DNA of 64,000 nucleotides from Prorocentrum cordatum (GCA_963575745.1 CAUYUJ010007458.1:248001-312000); one strand, 5' to 3'; shown: positions 33,131 to 44,533, numbered from the stretch's first letter. The notes: generated by a model not told the origin, from the letters alone. A program made the numbers and translations.

Positions 33131-33137
33131 CCCTGCG

Positions 33138-33227
33138 AATTATGGGAAACGCAATCTCCCTTGAAAAACCGTAATCAATGGGCTGGAATTGCGTTTCCCA
33201 TAATTTCTAACGATGGGAAACGCAAGC
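33138..33227. mobile_element. Small perfect hairpin element plus half copy
   Basis: AATTATGGGAAACGCAAT at 33138-33155 is exactly complementary to 33188-33205, with a 32-base loop. GATGGGAAACGCAAG follows at 33212-33226 as a partial third arm. Could be a very short MITE or a structured site. Confidence 0.6.
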
Positions 33228-33331
33228 CCGGCCGACTGCCCCCCGGGCACTCCAAGGGGGGGCGATTATTATGCGATCCAGCCCCATCACCCCATCACCC
33301 GGCTTCCCAGCGAGTGTGGAAGTTACATTCA

Positions 33332-33459
33332 GGTCGGGCATGTCCCCCATAATTACAGGCAGATCATGGAGGAAAATTTGAAAAATGCCCCAGAAAGATC
33401 CAAAACAGTCAAAACTAACTATTTTTTAATATTCCTCCTGTAGAGGGACACGCCCGACT
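33332..33459 (+). mobile_element. MITE-like element, family B, copy 1
   Basis: About 128 bp. The ends are inverted: GGTCGGGCATGTCCCCC at the left, and GGGACACGCCCGAC at the right. The right 40 bases (ACTATTTTTTAATATTCCTC and following) match copy 2 at 63103-63261. AT-rich interior, no ORF. GTTACAT occurs a few bases outside both ends and may mark the target site. Confidence 0.7.
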
Positions 33460-33832
33460 TACAGTTACATCCGCGCGGTGGCCCCGCCAAGCCCAGCCAG
33501 CCATCGGCCCTGCGCAGAGGCCGCCTGGGCCGCTGCTCGTCCTGAGCCCGTAGCGCGGTGCTGGCGAGGTCGTGCTCAGAGCACCCGGTGTGCTCCCGGC
33601 GCGCGCCCGCGGGGAAGGCCACCCGTCCCTGGCACGGACGCCCCTCCGGGGCAGCGGGGGGGGGGGTATCAGGGGCTATGTCGACACCTATCCCAGGCGT
33701 CGTGGGGCTTTCGGATGTACCACAGATTTGGGGCCCAACCCTGGGATATACGATGGGGGGGCGCCCACCTTCGATGGGGGCGCCGACTGGCTCCCTGGGG
33801 GTGTATCCCAGGATGTTTCTCCTTGTCTGAGC

Positions 33833-34027
33833 GGCCTCCCAGACAGGGTCGGAGCAGGTGGGGTCTGAGGATGGGGCCGCGTCGCCGATGCATCACCGAT
33901 ACCACGACGATGCGTCGGCGATGCATCGGCGACGTCGGCGTGGGGCTACACGGGCTCCGCGTCGAGCGGCATCGGCGGTGCGGCGCGATCCTCTGACCCC
34001 ATCTGCTCGGAACCCACCTGGGAGGCC
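33833..34027 (+). mobile_element. MITE-like element, family D, copy 1
   Basis: About 195 bp with long imperfect terminal inverted repeats (about 50 bp) ending GGCCTCCCAG at the left and TGGGAGGCC at the right. Inner TIR landmark: AGGTGGGGTCTGAGGAT against ATCCTCTGACCCCATCT. The middle repeats GATGCATCGGCGACG and GATGCGTCGGCGATG. Related to 37872-38075. Confidence 0.7.
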
Positions 34028-35700
34028 CAGTTTTCCTGAGCGGCCTCATTCCTCGTCGACGTGCATATCGGGGGTCGGGGGAGAAGCCCCGCCTGCGAGG
34101 GGGGGGGCGCTGCCGCCGCCGCGGGCGGGGCGGCCGCGGGGGGGGCGCCGCCCGCAGGGACGCAGCCTCCGACGGCGCGGCGAGGGTGGGCCGCCTGCCA
34201 CCCGTCCGCGCCGCGCGGTGGCAGCGGCGCGTGAGGCCTCCGCTGGTCGGCACGGCGCCGGAGCAGGTCGCCTGTGCCAGGGGCCCCTGCGGTGGGGCAG
34301 CAAATCCACCCCCATGCGAATCACCTCGGCACGCGAAGCCGTTGAGCAAACGCACCCACAGAGGGAATCGAGCAGGGTGGGGCTGTTTAGCACACGCCCA
34401 GGGCCGTGCTGTACCTTCCCTGGAACCAGGGGCCCCTTGGGGGCGCGGGAGGCAGCACGAGCAGATCGACGCCATTCGGCGGAGGCATGGCGCAGGAGGA
34501 GGACCCAGACTGGATGCGGCCTCGGCTCGCCAAGTGACAGGCGGGGCAGGTGCAGGAAAAGCCAACGGCACATCGAGTCCACCGGCGCATGCTTTCGGCG
34601 GGCGGCCTGGAATTGGGCATCGCTGTTGGGCAGCGCGCTCCAGGGCGACGTGGTGGTGGCAACGGCACGCGAAAGCGCGGGGGAACGAACCGTGCGGGGA
34701 AACGAACAAACCAGTCGTCGGCGGCACCGCGGGGCGGCGAGGCGACCCGGCGAGGTGAAAGTGAGCCCAAGTGGAATCAGAAGGGGGTGAGGGAGGAGTC
34801 TGAGGAAGACGACCGGGGGGGGGAGGAGAGGGGATGGAGGCACAAGAGAGGAGGACGGGAGGAGGAGTCAGAGCATGAGGAGGATGAGGGTGCAGAAGGC
34901 TGAGGAGGGGGTCAGAGGGAAGGCTGGCAGAGGAGAAGGTCAGGAGGCGAAGATAGAGGAGGCTGAAGAGGAGGGGGATGACCAGGGTGAGTGGGGGGCT
35001 GGAGGAGGCAGGACCAGAAGGAGCATGGCACAACCGTAGACAAGAGAGTAGGACAAGGATGCTAGATAAGAGATGGGATAACACATGATTTCTTGCAGAG
35101 GCAAGGCTCTCAATGCGCGGAAAGTGACACCGCCGCGTTGCAGTCTCACACGCAAGCCCCGGCATATCTGGAAAGCGTCGCTGTCTCATCCAGCAACTTT
35201 CGGAGGATAACAAGCGAACAACCCAACGACTACTACAGCTGTCCCATCTCGCATGCATCTGTATTTGGCAGCCATGCCTTACCAACTCTTTCGGAAAAGC
35301 AGAGGGCAGGATATCTATAATTAGCTGGTCTGAGCGCCGATGCCCCAACAACAGCCTATACAAAACATCCAGCATTGCCCCTTTGAAAGGGGGGCCACGA
35401 GCTTGCGACGACTCTGATGCACTGAGAAGTTGAGCCCTGATTCTCGAACGCGAGACTTGACAACATATTTCCGACATCAAAACTGTGGCGGAATCGATCC
35501 TCGAGACCAAGCTGCGACCGAACACCGGTATCACTGCTGCACTGGCACGGCCTCCTCGTCTGTGCGGAACGACTCGAGGACGACTGGGCAGGACGCCCCT
35601 CGATCTGAGGGGTACGAGCTCATGTCCAGCTGCGCTTCCCCTGCACGTCGTGAGCCTTCCGCTCTCCACCTCCTGATCCCCCCCCCTTTGTGTCACTACC
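34028..35700. other. No gene recognised
   Basis: GC-rich then A/G-rich sequence (GAGGAGG-type low complexity at 34800-34990). No supported gene. Long frames through it are driven by composition. Confidence 0.35.
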
Positions 35701-35701
35701 C

Positions 35702-35702
<1 letters not shown>

Positions 35703-35736
<34 letters not shown>
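35703..35736 (+). repeat. CT microsatellite
   Basis: (CT)n of about 33 bp. Confidence 0.95.
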
Positions 35737-35738
<2 letters not shown>

Positions 35739-35936
35739 TCTGTCCCCCTGGCTCGCTGTTCGGGCCCCTCCTTTCCCCCTCCCTCCGCGGAGCCGAACGT
35801 GGCAGCCGTGGGCGCGCGCGCCTGCACCCCGTGCACCCGCCCAGGCATACTCGCGCCGCGGCAGGCGCGCAGGGGCGCGAGGGGGCTCTCCTCGCACGAC
35901 CTCTCGCTTTGGCATTGGGCAGGTCGTGGCGCGCCC

Positions 35937-36052
35937 GCCTCCTCCTCCTCCTCCTCCTCCTCCTCCTCCTCCTCCTCCTCCTCCTCCTCCTCCTCCTCCT
36001 CCTCCTCCTCCTCCTCCTCCTCCTCCTGCCGCCTCCTCCTCCTCCTCCTGCC
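35937..36052 (+). repeat. CCT trinucleotide array
   Basis: (CCT)n, almost pure to 36026, then interrupted by TGCCGCCTCC to 36052. This is the source of very long artefactual frames on both strands. Confidence 0.95.
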
Positions 36053-36920
36053 GCGGCGACAGCGCGAGCGCCGGCCATCGCCGCAGAGGCGCCGACCGAG
36101 GAGCCCAAGCCAACAAAGTACCCCAGGCAGCTAGCCAGCTTCGCCCCATAGAGACACCGGAGAAACGACGAGCTGCATGAAATGAACTCTCGGAGTTCCG
36201 CGCGGACTGCTAGATCGGCGCCAGGGCCCCCTGGCGGAGGCGCCGCCAAAGGGGGGTCCACCGCCCACCCAAGAGATGCGTGCGGACATCCGGCAATTCA
36301 TGCTTATGCTGCTTATGTGTTCGACCGCATTTTGCTCTGCACGGCCCAGCGGACCCAGCCCCCCACGGTCGCCCCCGACGACACGCGCATCCTGCTCGCG
36401 CCGTACCCTCAGATCGGACGCTGCCTCCTACGGCTACACGGAACACCCGGATGCTCCCGCTCTCGCTGCTGTGGGTCCGCTCGCCGCTCGCCCCGCACTA
36501 CCACCGCTTGAGCTGCGCCTTCCGCGCCTGCAGTCTCTGCCTCAGCCCCTGGGCGTGGCCGCGGTGCCGCTCCGCGACCACTGCCAGGCTGCTGAGCACG
36601 GCCTGGCAGCACCGACCACTCCCGTCGGAGGCCCTGGCTCTCAGTGAGTGTCCTCCCTCGTCCCTCCCAGCTCTGCAGCCGCCCTCCGCGCCCCCGTTCT
36701 GCTCCCTCGCCGCCGCACCGTCAGTTCGCCCGCTCCTGGCCACCAGAGCGCGCTGCGACACAACAGTTCCTCGACGGTAGACGGGGGGGGGAGGAGCGCG
36801 TCGGCGAGGAGCCCCCGCGTGACGCTGCAGGCGTGCAGGGCAGCGCCTCGAGGGCTGGCGGTCGTTCACTCCGAGGCCCTGCCCACCGACGACGTCGGCT
36901 CTGGCGGCATCACGAAGATC
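36053..36920. other. No gene supported; one weak signal-peptide-like ORF
   Basis: A 123-codon plus-strand frame at 36276-36647 starts MRADIRQFMLMLLMCSTAFC, which resembles a secretion signal, then becomes Pro/Ala/Leu-rich. There is no family match or flanking support. Two other frames are equally open. Confidence 0.2.
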
Positions 36921-36921
36921 A

Positions 36922-37045
36922 AGTACTCACGAATCGCCAGAAATAGTTTAAAAAAAACGTCCCCAAATCAGTGTGCCTGAATAGTACTCCATGAATAATC
37001 AGAAATAATTGGAAAGACCGTCCCCAAATCATTGTGCCTGACACG
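36922..37045 (+). repeat. 62-bp tandem duplication
   Basis: Two units of about 62 bp (GAATCGCCAGAAATAGTTTA and GAATAATCAGAAATAATTGG), each with CGTCCCCAAATCA[G/T]TGTGCCTGA. AT-rich relative to its flanks. Confidence 0.75.
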
Positions 37046-37647
37046 CCCGCCTTCATGCCCGGGGCCCGGCGGAGAGGGGCCGAGGCCGTGGAGCGCGCGA
37101 GGCGCACGGGGCGCGGGCGCCGAGCGGGGGGTGGCACCCTCGGGTGGCTGCCGTCAGGCCCGGCGGGGCCTGCAGAGAGGCGGTGGATCCACAGGGAGCC
37201 CGCTGGCCAGTGGGCCCTGGATACGACGAGGCCTAATTTTTCACCGGTTCCGATTTGCAATTTTTGTTGCCGGTTCCGACGCCGTGTTACTATACCAGTT
37301 CCGTCGCCGCTCTTACCGGTTCCCGCTCTGGCTCCAGTCCTGGAGCCGTTTTTTGCGGTTTCCAGTCGCCGTGTTTCTTTGCCGGTTCCATATTCAAGAC
37401 ACTTTTTCGGAAACCATAAAAAAACAGCCCTCCCGTTTCCAGAGAGATCGGGGAGACGTAAGACCTTCGGGTACTGAGGACTCGGGCTGGCCTGACGGGG
37501 CCATCATGAAAATGACGAGGCCCAATCTGAAATCTGGCGCGAGCTCCCGCTGCAAACATCCCACGAAAACAAGACCGTCAAAATCCAGGACGCGTTCGTC
37601 AAAAAACGTCGGCAAACCCGAACCGAATACCATCCAATCACTGAGAG
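37046..37647. other. No gene recognised
   Basis: GC-rich then mixed sequence. CCGGTTCC-type words recur at 37239-37390 without a fixed period. Confidence 0.3.
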
Positions 37648-37792
37648 GCAGGATGCGCGATGAGGGTGCAAGCCCCTTGGACGCAGGTGTGCGAAGCTTT
37701 TCCGAGCGCCGCGGACCATCGAAAGCAGTCAAGGATGGACCGAGGAGGCAAGCATGCGAGAGTACCCTTGGGAAGGTTGCCCCTCCTTGCCA
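37648..37792 (+). mobile_element. MITE-like element, family E, copy 2
   Basis: Matches 10762-10908 through GGATGCGCGA, CCTTGGACGC, GAAGCTTTTCCGAGCG, AAGGATGGACCGAGGAGGCA and GTACCCTTGG. Roughly 70-75 percent identity by eye. The terminal TAGTAAG is not kept. Confidence 0.65.
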
Positions 37793-37888
37793 TCGGCTTC
37801 GACCGATGATGGGGTCGGAGGATGGCGCTTGGGAAGGTTGTCCCTCCTTACCATCGGTTTTGACCGCAGATGGGGTCGGAGGATCGCG
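37769..37888 (+). repeat. 63-bp tandem duplication
   Basis: TTGGGAAGGTTG..CCTCCTT..CATCGG..GATGGGGTCGGAGGAT occurs twice in a row (about 37769 and 37829). It joins the end of the family E copy to the left end of the family D copy. Confidence 0.75.
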
Positions 37889-38075
37889 CCGCATCGCCCA
37901 TGCATCGCCGATGCGTCTCCGATGCATCCCCGATGCGTCCATCGTCAACGTCGGCGACGCAACGGCGTCGTCGTCGGCGTGGAGGAAATCCGGCTCCACA
38001 TCGAGTTGCATCGCCCATGCATCGGCGATGTGGCGCGATCCTCCGACCCCAGGAACTCGGGCCCCATCTAGAAGG
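37872..38075 (+). mobile_element. MITE-like element, family D, copy 2
   Basis: Inner terminal inverted repeats GGGGTCGGAGGATCGCGCC and GGCGCGATCCTCCGACCCC are perfect complements (37872-37890 and 38032-38050), and the pairing extends with one mismatch to 27 bp. The interior has repeated CATCGCCGATGC words. The flank to about 38075 also resembles copy 1. Its left end is duplicated at 37809-37830. Confidence 0.8.
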
Positions 38076-38238
38076 CCTAGACCAGAATGGAGGCACACGG
38101 TTTTTCCTGACAGCCACACATCATTTCGGTGCGAAGGTCTGCGGCAGATTCGTGTCGTGATGGCCCGGACGTTTGTTTCTGACACCGCGTGGATCGCTCA
38201 ACCATGAAAAATCGGTGGCGTATAGATCTGCAGATTGT

Positions 38239-38423
38239 TACTCCAGACTTCGTAATAAAGGGAGGGGGGTCTCATTTCGGAGGGGGGTCTCTTCCAGGCT
38301 ATCTTGGAGGGCCTGGGGGGTCTGGGGACGATGTTTTGGAGGGTTCTCCCACGGGGGGGGGGTCTAAAACTTATCGTCTGGGAGGGTTGAGACCAACTCC
38401 CTTTTATTACGAAATCTGGAGTA
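38239..38423 (+). mobile_element. TA-flanked MITE, family C, copy 1
   Basis: 185 bp including TA at both ends. TIRs: CTCCAGACTTCGTAATAAAG at 38241 and its complement ending CGAAATCTGGAG at 38421. The TA flanks fit the TA target duplication of Tc1/mariner-type transposons. G-rich interior, no ORF. Copy 2, inverted, is at 38625-38807. Confidence 0.85.
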
Positions 38424-38624
38424 CATGTTGGCCGATCCTGGGCCGCTGGCGGCGTTCAACCTTGAAAACCCGCGGCGGGGTCGCCGCTGCGTCGACGCGA
38501 CGCGAACCCCCCGTTCTATCGGCACGGGCGGGAGAGCCCTGCAGGGGCAGTGGGCGTGGCTGCTTGCCGTCGAGGTTGCTGCAGCGCAGGCGAGGGGTAA
38601 CGACATCAGCTGTTACTCTGGGAT

Positions 38625-38807
38625 TACTCCAGATTTCGTAATAAAAGGGAGGGGGTCTGGACCCTCCAAGACAAGCCATTTCAGACCTCCCCCGTGGGAG
38701 AACCCTCCAAAACATCGTCCCCAGACCCCCCCAGGCGCTCCAAGATAGCCTGGAAGAGACCCCCCCCGAAATGAGACCCCCCTCCCTTTATTACGAAGTC
38801 TGGAGTA
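38625..38807 (-). mobile_element. TA-flanked MITE, family C, copy 2 (inverted)
   Basis: 183 bp. Complementary in sequence to 38239-38423 over nearly its whole length (about 90 percent by eye), with TA at each end and the same TIRs. The 201 bases between the copies are unrelated, so the pair can form a large hairpin. Confidence 0.85.
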
Positions 38808-39600
38808 CCTCGTCCCCCTGGAAGCGTCGTCGTGCGGACACGCACGTGCTGTGCCCTGGCGCGCCTCAGCTTGACAGACTGCGAGTGGGCGTGCGACCAC
38901 CTCGGTCGCGACGTGCCCCATGTGATCGTGTAAAGCCTCGACGGGGATTGCTGCGCTCCCCGCAACTCCGGACAGGCAGCACCTGTCAAGGCTTAGAAAC
39001 TTTATCAGAAAGCACGGGGCCTTCTGAGCCTTCTGGGAAAGCCCGCCCCTTCTCACTTCACCCCTGGACTCGCGCATTCAGATGCGCTGCCCCCGTCTTC
39101 GTCGCCCCTTCCTCGCCTCCCCCTCCTGCCCTTCCGCTGCCTGCTAGGATACGAGGGGACAGGCGGTGCCGCGCGAAAGCGGATGGTACAACAACAAATC
39201 AAGGACAGCCAAGCTGCGAGCGCGTCCTTCCTCCTCACGTATGATTCGTGCGACCCCGAACGGGGAGAGTGAGGACGAAGGGCTCCGTCGTGTCCTCCTC
39301 AGCTCGTTCGAAATCGGAGCCCACTCGGTCGCCGAGAGATGGCCGATCGGGCCGCGTTCCCACAACCCTCATGAAGCTGATCGCGCGTTCGGCGGAGTGT
39401 CACAATCCCAGTGGGATGAAGCGGAACTTTGTGGAGGCGAGTAGGAAGAAAAGAGAGGATGTGCAGGACAGAAGGGATCGGCAGGAAGGGGGCGAAGGGA
39501 CGGTGGGGCAGGAGGAACCTCAGCAGGAAGCGTAGGAGCAGGAGGAGTGTGAGAAGGACACAGAGGGATCGATAAGAGGGGCGGAGCCCAGTCCGAGCGC
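38808..39600. other. No gene recognised
   Basis: Mixed sequence; nothing supported. Confidence 0.3.
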
Positions 39601-39714
39601 TCCCGCGCGGCGATGCGCGTTCTACCAGCGTCGCGAGTGCGCCCCTCCAGTGCCCTCGCACGGCCGACGGCATGCCCCCCGAGGCGCCGGGGGGGCTCGT
39701 GGGGGTTCGGGGGG

Positions 39715-40310
39715 GGCTTCCAGAGCAGGGTGGCCCGTCCCCTGGCGCGTCCCGTGGAGCGCCCCCCCCCCCCCCCCTGGCGCGTATCCTGGCACGCCTG
39801 TGGGCGAGTCCCCTGGCGCGCCTCTGGCGCGTCCCCTGCCCTGTGGGGTGTCCCGTGGCATATCTGGGGCACGTCCCCCGACCAGTCATTTTGCACGTCC
39901 CCTGGAGCGTCTCCCAGCACGTTCCCTGACGCGTCGACCTAATGCATCCCTTGGCAAATCTCCTGGCGCGTCCGCTGGCACGTCTCCTGGTGCGTCCCGT
40001 GGCGCTTTGCACGGCACGTTCCGTGGCGTGTCCTATGTCGCGTTCCTTGGCACGTCTACTGGCGCGTCCACTGGCGCGTCATGACTTGTCCCCTGGCTCG
40101 TCGCGCAACACGCCCACTGGCACGTTCCGCAACACGCCCCTACGCGCACTCGTTTACATGTTCCATGGTGCGTCCCCTGGCGCGTCCGCGTCCAGCGGCG
40201 AATGCCCTGCCCCGTGGCATGGTACACGGCCCAAGGACGCCCCTGGACGCGTACCCTGGCCCGTCTCGTGGCGCGTCCTGTGGCAAATCCTCTGGCGCGT
40301 CGCGCATTTC
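39715..40310 (+). repeat. Degenerate CCTGGCGCGTCC minisatellite
   Basis: About 600 bp of loose units of 10-13 bases (CCCTGGCGCGTC, CCGTGGCGCGTC, CTGGCACGTC), giving several open frames that are not credible genes. Confidence 0.8.
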
Positions 40311-41615
40311 CGACCAGACCGAATCAACGTAGATCGGCCTGCCACAACAGGCGCAGGCAGATGCAGGGAATGCAGGGGAGGTCTGGAGGTCTGGAGGGCG
40401 AGCAGAAAGTCGTTCTGAAGGAAATAGACCCTCCTTCAGAACTCTGCCCCCCCCCAATACACAATGAACGAACGGCAACCCCGAAACGACGCCGGCTGGT
40501 CAACATGCTCGTCTGGCTGGTATTCCACATCCGTCCCTGGGACCCCGCTTTTGGGTTCTGAGCCTCGCTCGTCGAGCCGTTACGAAATTCGGACCGTCTC
40601 AGGGCGCCACGCCTTCTCGCGCAACAAGAAGGTACAGACTCTGGAACGGATGTTTACTGGTGACAACGTAAGATCTCAACCTGTTGCCAGGATACTGACG
40701 CCACCGACAGCCTAACTCAGAAAAGGGCACACAGGAGGTCCACTGCCAGCGTTTGCCGTGCGGGCACCTGCCAATTGCAAACTCATCACGCGAATGAACA
40801 TGTGCGGAATGTGATGCCGGCATTCATGCATCGATTATCCGTCCCATATCCCCAACGGCGGGGCCTGGACCCCACTGGCCGATCTACCCCCCTAGATGGG
40901 GGTCCCCTTCGGGTTTCGCAAGGGTTTTAATCCCCAACTGGGGGAGCTCGGGATGGGGATGGGGATAGGGATCGATTAAACGATGCTGAATTCTGCAGAG
41001 GGTACCTCAGCAGGTGAGACAGGCCAAGAGAGACGCAGTACTAAGACATGAGTGACAGGAGGGATAAAAGTAACGGCGCGATTCGATAAACGTCTCACTA
41101 AATCCCACCAGCCCTTTAGAGTGTGAGTGGTTCAGGAAGTGTCCACATCCCTCTTCCCTCTTCCCATTCGGGGACGAGGCCTCTTACCCCTCCATCTACC
41201 CTTCCCCTGGACCTGATCAGGGCAACTCGTCTGGGCATCGTTTCTGGAGGGGCTGGTAGGGTTCGGCAAAGCATCCAGAATTTATACCTGTACTGTGGCA
41301 CACAGCCAATTGGACCACCAGCACACAGATGTTTGAAGATCTCGTCGAGCACGCGTTGCTAGAGCCCCAATCCTCCCCAGGACCACAACATCAAAATATG
41401 GCAATGGCGATATCTGCATAGCGGGAACGGGGGTGGGCAATCTGGACCCCCTCGGCGGTAAGTGATCAGGCCAGCCAGCTTAAGCACACGTCCGGCAGAC
41501 GAGCGGTCGCAAGTCCAGGAGGAAGGAACGCCAACAAAAGGCACCTTGGCGGGAGGGGAAGCAAGTCGAATTGCTAGGTCGCGGACCTTTGGAGCACCCC
41601 AGGTCACTCCGAGCA
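40311..41615. other. No gene recognised
   Basis: Mixed sequence; a few short GGGGATNGGGAT units near 40950-40975. Nothing else supported. Confidence 0.3.
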
Positions 41616-41617
41616 AA

Positions 41618-41705
41618 GAGGAAGAGAGAGAGGGAGAGAGAGACAGAGCGATGATGGAGAGAGGGAGAGAGAGAGAGAGAGAAACAACAACAACAACAAC
41701 AACAA
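41618..41705 (+). repeat. GA microsatellite and CAA run
   Basis: (GA)n with short interruptions, then (CAA)n at 41684-41705. Confidence 0.9.
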
Positions 41706-41974
41706 ATAATACAACACTTACCCTGGCGACGTACCCAACACCTGCGCAGTGTGGGGCAGGAGTAGCTTGGGAAATGTGACGAGAAGGCGGCGACGTAACA
41801 TGGACGCATATACTTCTGCGAGCGACATTTGGAAAGTTCGTAGGCCCCCAATCAAGGGAAACACAATGAGTAACTAAGTGAACCCCTGTGTCATTAAGGA
41901 AGACGCAAGGTCCAGAGGGAGACGGTGGGCAAGGGGCTTGAAACGTCGGCGGGGCAGCAACAACATGGCATGGC

Positions 41975-43620
41975 ACCCCAAGGACGGCGAGGCCCCGCTC
42001 AGGTCTGCGCGGTGCCTCACTCCGCTGGACCCACCAGCAGCCCTCGAATGTGGCAAGCCCACCAGCAGCGCTCGAAAGTGACGACAATCTCGCAGATCGC
42101 AGCCCCCCAGGGACGACGAGCTACAGCTCAGATCTGCGCGGTGCCTCACTCCGCTGGACCCACCAGCAGCCCTCGAAAGTGGACAATTTCGCAGATCGCA
42201 GCCCCCCAGGGACGGCGAGCTACCGCTCAGATCTGCGCGGTGCCTCACTCCGCTGGACTCACCAGCAACCCTCGAATGTGGCAACAATTTTGCAGATCGC
42301 AGCCTCCTAAGGACGGCGAGCTACCAATCAGATCTGCGCGTTGCCTCACTCCGCTGGACCAGCAAGCAGCCCTCGAACGTGGCGACAATTTTGCATATCG
42401 CAACCCCCCAGGGACGGCGAGCTACCGCTCGGATCTGCGCGGTGCCTCACTCCGCTGGACCCACCAGCAGCCCTCGAAAGCGGCGACAATTTCGCAGATC
42501 GCAGCCACCCCCCCCCGGGACGGCGAGCTACCGCTCAGATCTGCGCGGTGCCTCACTCCGCTGGACCCACCAGCAGCCCTCGAAAGCGGCGACGATTTCG
42601 CAGATCGCAGCCACACAAGGACGGCGAGCTACCGCTCAGATCTGCGCGGTGCCTCACTCCGCTGGACCCACCAGCAGCCCTCGAAAGTGGCGACATTTTG
42701 CAGATCGCATCCCCCCCCAGGGACGGCGAGCTACCGCTCAGATGCGCGGTGCCTTACTCCGCTGGACCCACCAGCAACCCTCGAAAACGGCGACGATTTC
42801 GCAGATCGCAGCCACACAAGGACGACGAGCTACCGCTCAGATCTGCGCGGTGCCTCACTCCGCTGGACCCACCAGCAGCCCTCGAAAGCGGCGACGATTT
42901 CGCAGATCGCAGCCACACAAGGACGGCGAGCTACCGCTCAGATCTGCGCGGTGCCTCACTCCGCTGGACCCACCAGCAGCCCTCGAAAGCGGCGACGATT
43001 TCGCAGATCGCAGCCACACAAGGACGGCGAGCTACCGCTCAGATCTGCGCGGTGCCTCACTCCGCTGGACCCACCAGCAGCCCTCGAAAGCGGCGACGAT
43101 TTCGCAGATCGCAGCCACACAAGGACGGCGAGCTACCGCTCAGATCTGCGCGGTGCCTCACTCCGCTGGACCCACCAGCAGCCCTCGAAAGCGGCGACGA
43201 TTTCGCAGATCGCAGCCACACAAGGACGGCGAGCTACCGCTCAGATCTGCGCGGTGCCTCACTCCGCTGGACCCACCAGCAGCCCTCGAAAGCGGCGACG
43301 ATTTCGCAGATCGCAGCCACACAAGGACGGCGAGCTACCGCTCAGATCTGCGCGGTGCCTCACTCCGCTGGACCCACCAGCAGCCCTCGAAAGCGGCGAC
43401 GATTTCGCAGATCGCAGCCACACAAGGACGGCGAGCTACCGCTCAGATCTGCGCGGTGCCTCACTCCGCTGGACCCACCAGCAGCCCTCGAAAGCGGCGA
43501 CGATTTCGCAGATCGCAGCCACACAAGGACGGCGAGCTACCGCTCAGATCTGCGCGGTGCCTCACTCCGCTGGACCCACCAGCAGCCCTCGAAAGCGGCG
43601 ACGATTTCGCAGATCGTATC
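41975..43620 (+). repeat. 101-bp satellite array, about 16 units
   Basis: Unit landmarks: GGACGGCGAGCTACCGCTCA, GATCTGCGCGGTGCCTCACT, CCGCTGGACCCACCAGCAGC, CCTCGAAAGCGGCGACGATT and TCGCAGATCGCAGCCACACA. Spacing of GGACGGCGAG is exactly 101 at 42921, 43022 and 43123. Units before about 42800 vary in length and sequence; the last eight or so are nearly identical. No unit has a stop in any forward frame, and 101 is not a multiple of three. Three overlapping long frames therefore result, each repeating every 303 bases. These are probably not proteins. Confidence 0.9.
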
Positions 43621-43862
43621 CCCCCTTCGCAGGGACGGCGAGGTCTCCCGGGAGACAGGAGGCGGGCGGCAGGAGGCGGAGACGCGACTGCAGTGCCCTA
43701 TTCAAAACGAATACCTAACCAAGGAGGGTTGGGAATCAAGAGAAACAATACGCATAAGAGAAATAAAGGTCGGCATACACAACCAACCGACAGACAGACA
43801 GGCCTACATACACTGCATAACGCAAAGGTGCCCGAATGGACACGCAAACACGTAAGGGAAGA

Positions 43863-43913
43863 ACAACGAGAGACAGAGAGAGAGAGAGAGAGAGCGAGAG
43901 AACGAACGGCAAC

Positions 43914-43944
<31 letters not shown>

Positions 43945-44098
43945 CGAGAGAAAGAGAACCCAGGCAGCAAACGTGCGAATGACGAAGACGGATGAACATA
44001 GGCAGAGGGGAAGGGCAATGAAGGACAGACACTGAGAGAGAGCGAGAGAGAAATCAGAGAGAGAGAGAGGGAGAACGAGGCAGCGAGAGAGAGAGAGA
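43863..44098 (+). repeat. GA-rich microsatellite cluster
   Basis: Several (GA)n runs with AACGAACG and ACACTGAGAG interruptions. Confidence 0.9.
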
Positions 44099-44136
44099 CA
44101 TACATACATACATACATACATACATACATACATACA

Positions 44137-44197
<61 letters not shown>

Positions 44198-44533
44198 GTA
44201 CATCTACATACATCTACATACATATACATACATACATACATACATACATACATACATACATACACACACACATACATACATACATACATACATCCATCCA
44301 TCCATCCATCCATACATACATACATACATACATACATACATTGCATACAAACATACATACATACATACACGCATACAAACAAACAAACACACATACATAC
44401 ACGCATACACACATGCACGCATACATACATACATACATACATACATGCATGCATGCATGCATACATACATACATACATACATACATACACACACACATAC
44501 ATACATACATACATACATACATACATACATACA

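Noticed and set aside
33669-36149. An 826-codon minus-strand ORF
   Set aside because: Driven by GC-rich and trinucleotide tracts (poly-Gly from the CCT array), with no family motif and several equally open frames.
36276-36647. Possible secreted protein with an N-terminal hydrophobic stretch
   Set aside because: Only the first 20 residues look signal-like. The rest is compositional and overlaps equally open frames.
41975-43620. CRISPR array
   Set aside because: Units are full tandem repeats without unique spacers, in a eukaryotic context.
41925-43995. Three overlapping ORFs of 504-597 codons
   Set aside because: All are readings of the stop-free 101-bp satellite. No basis to prefer one.
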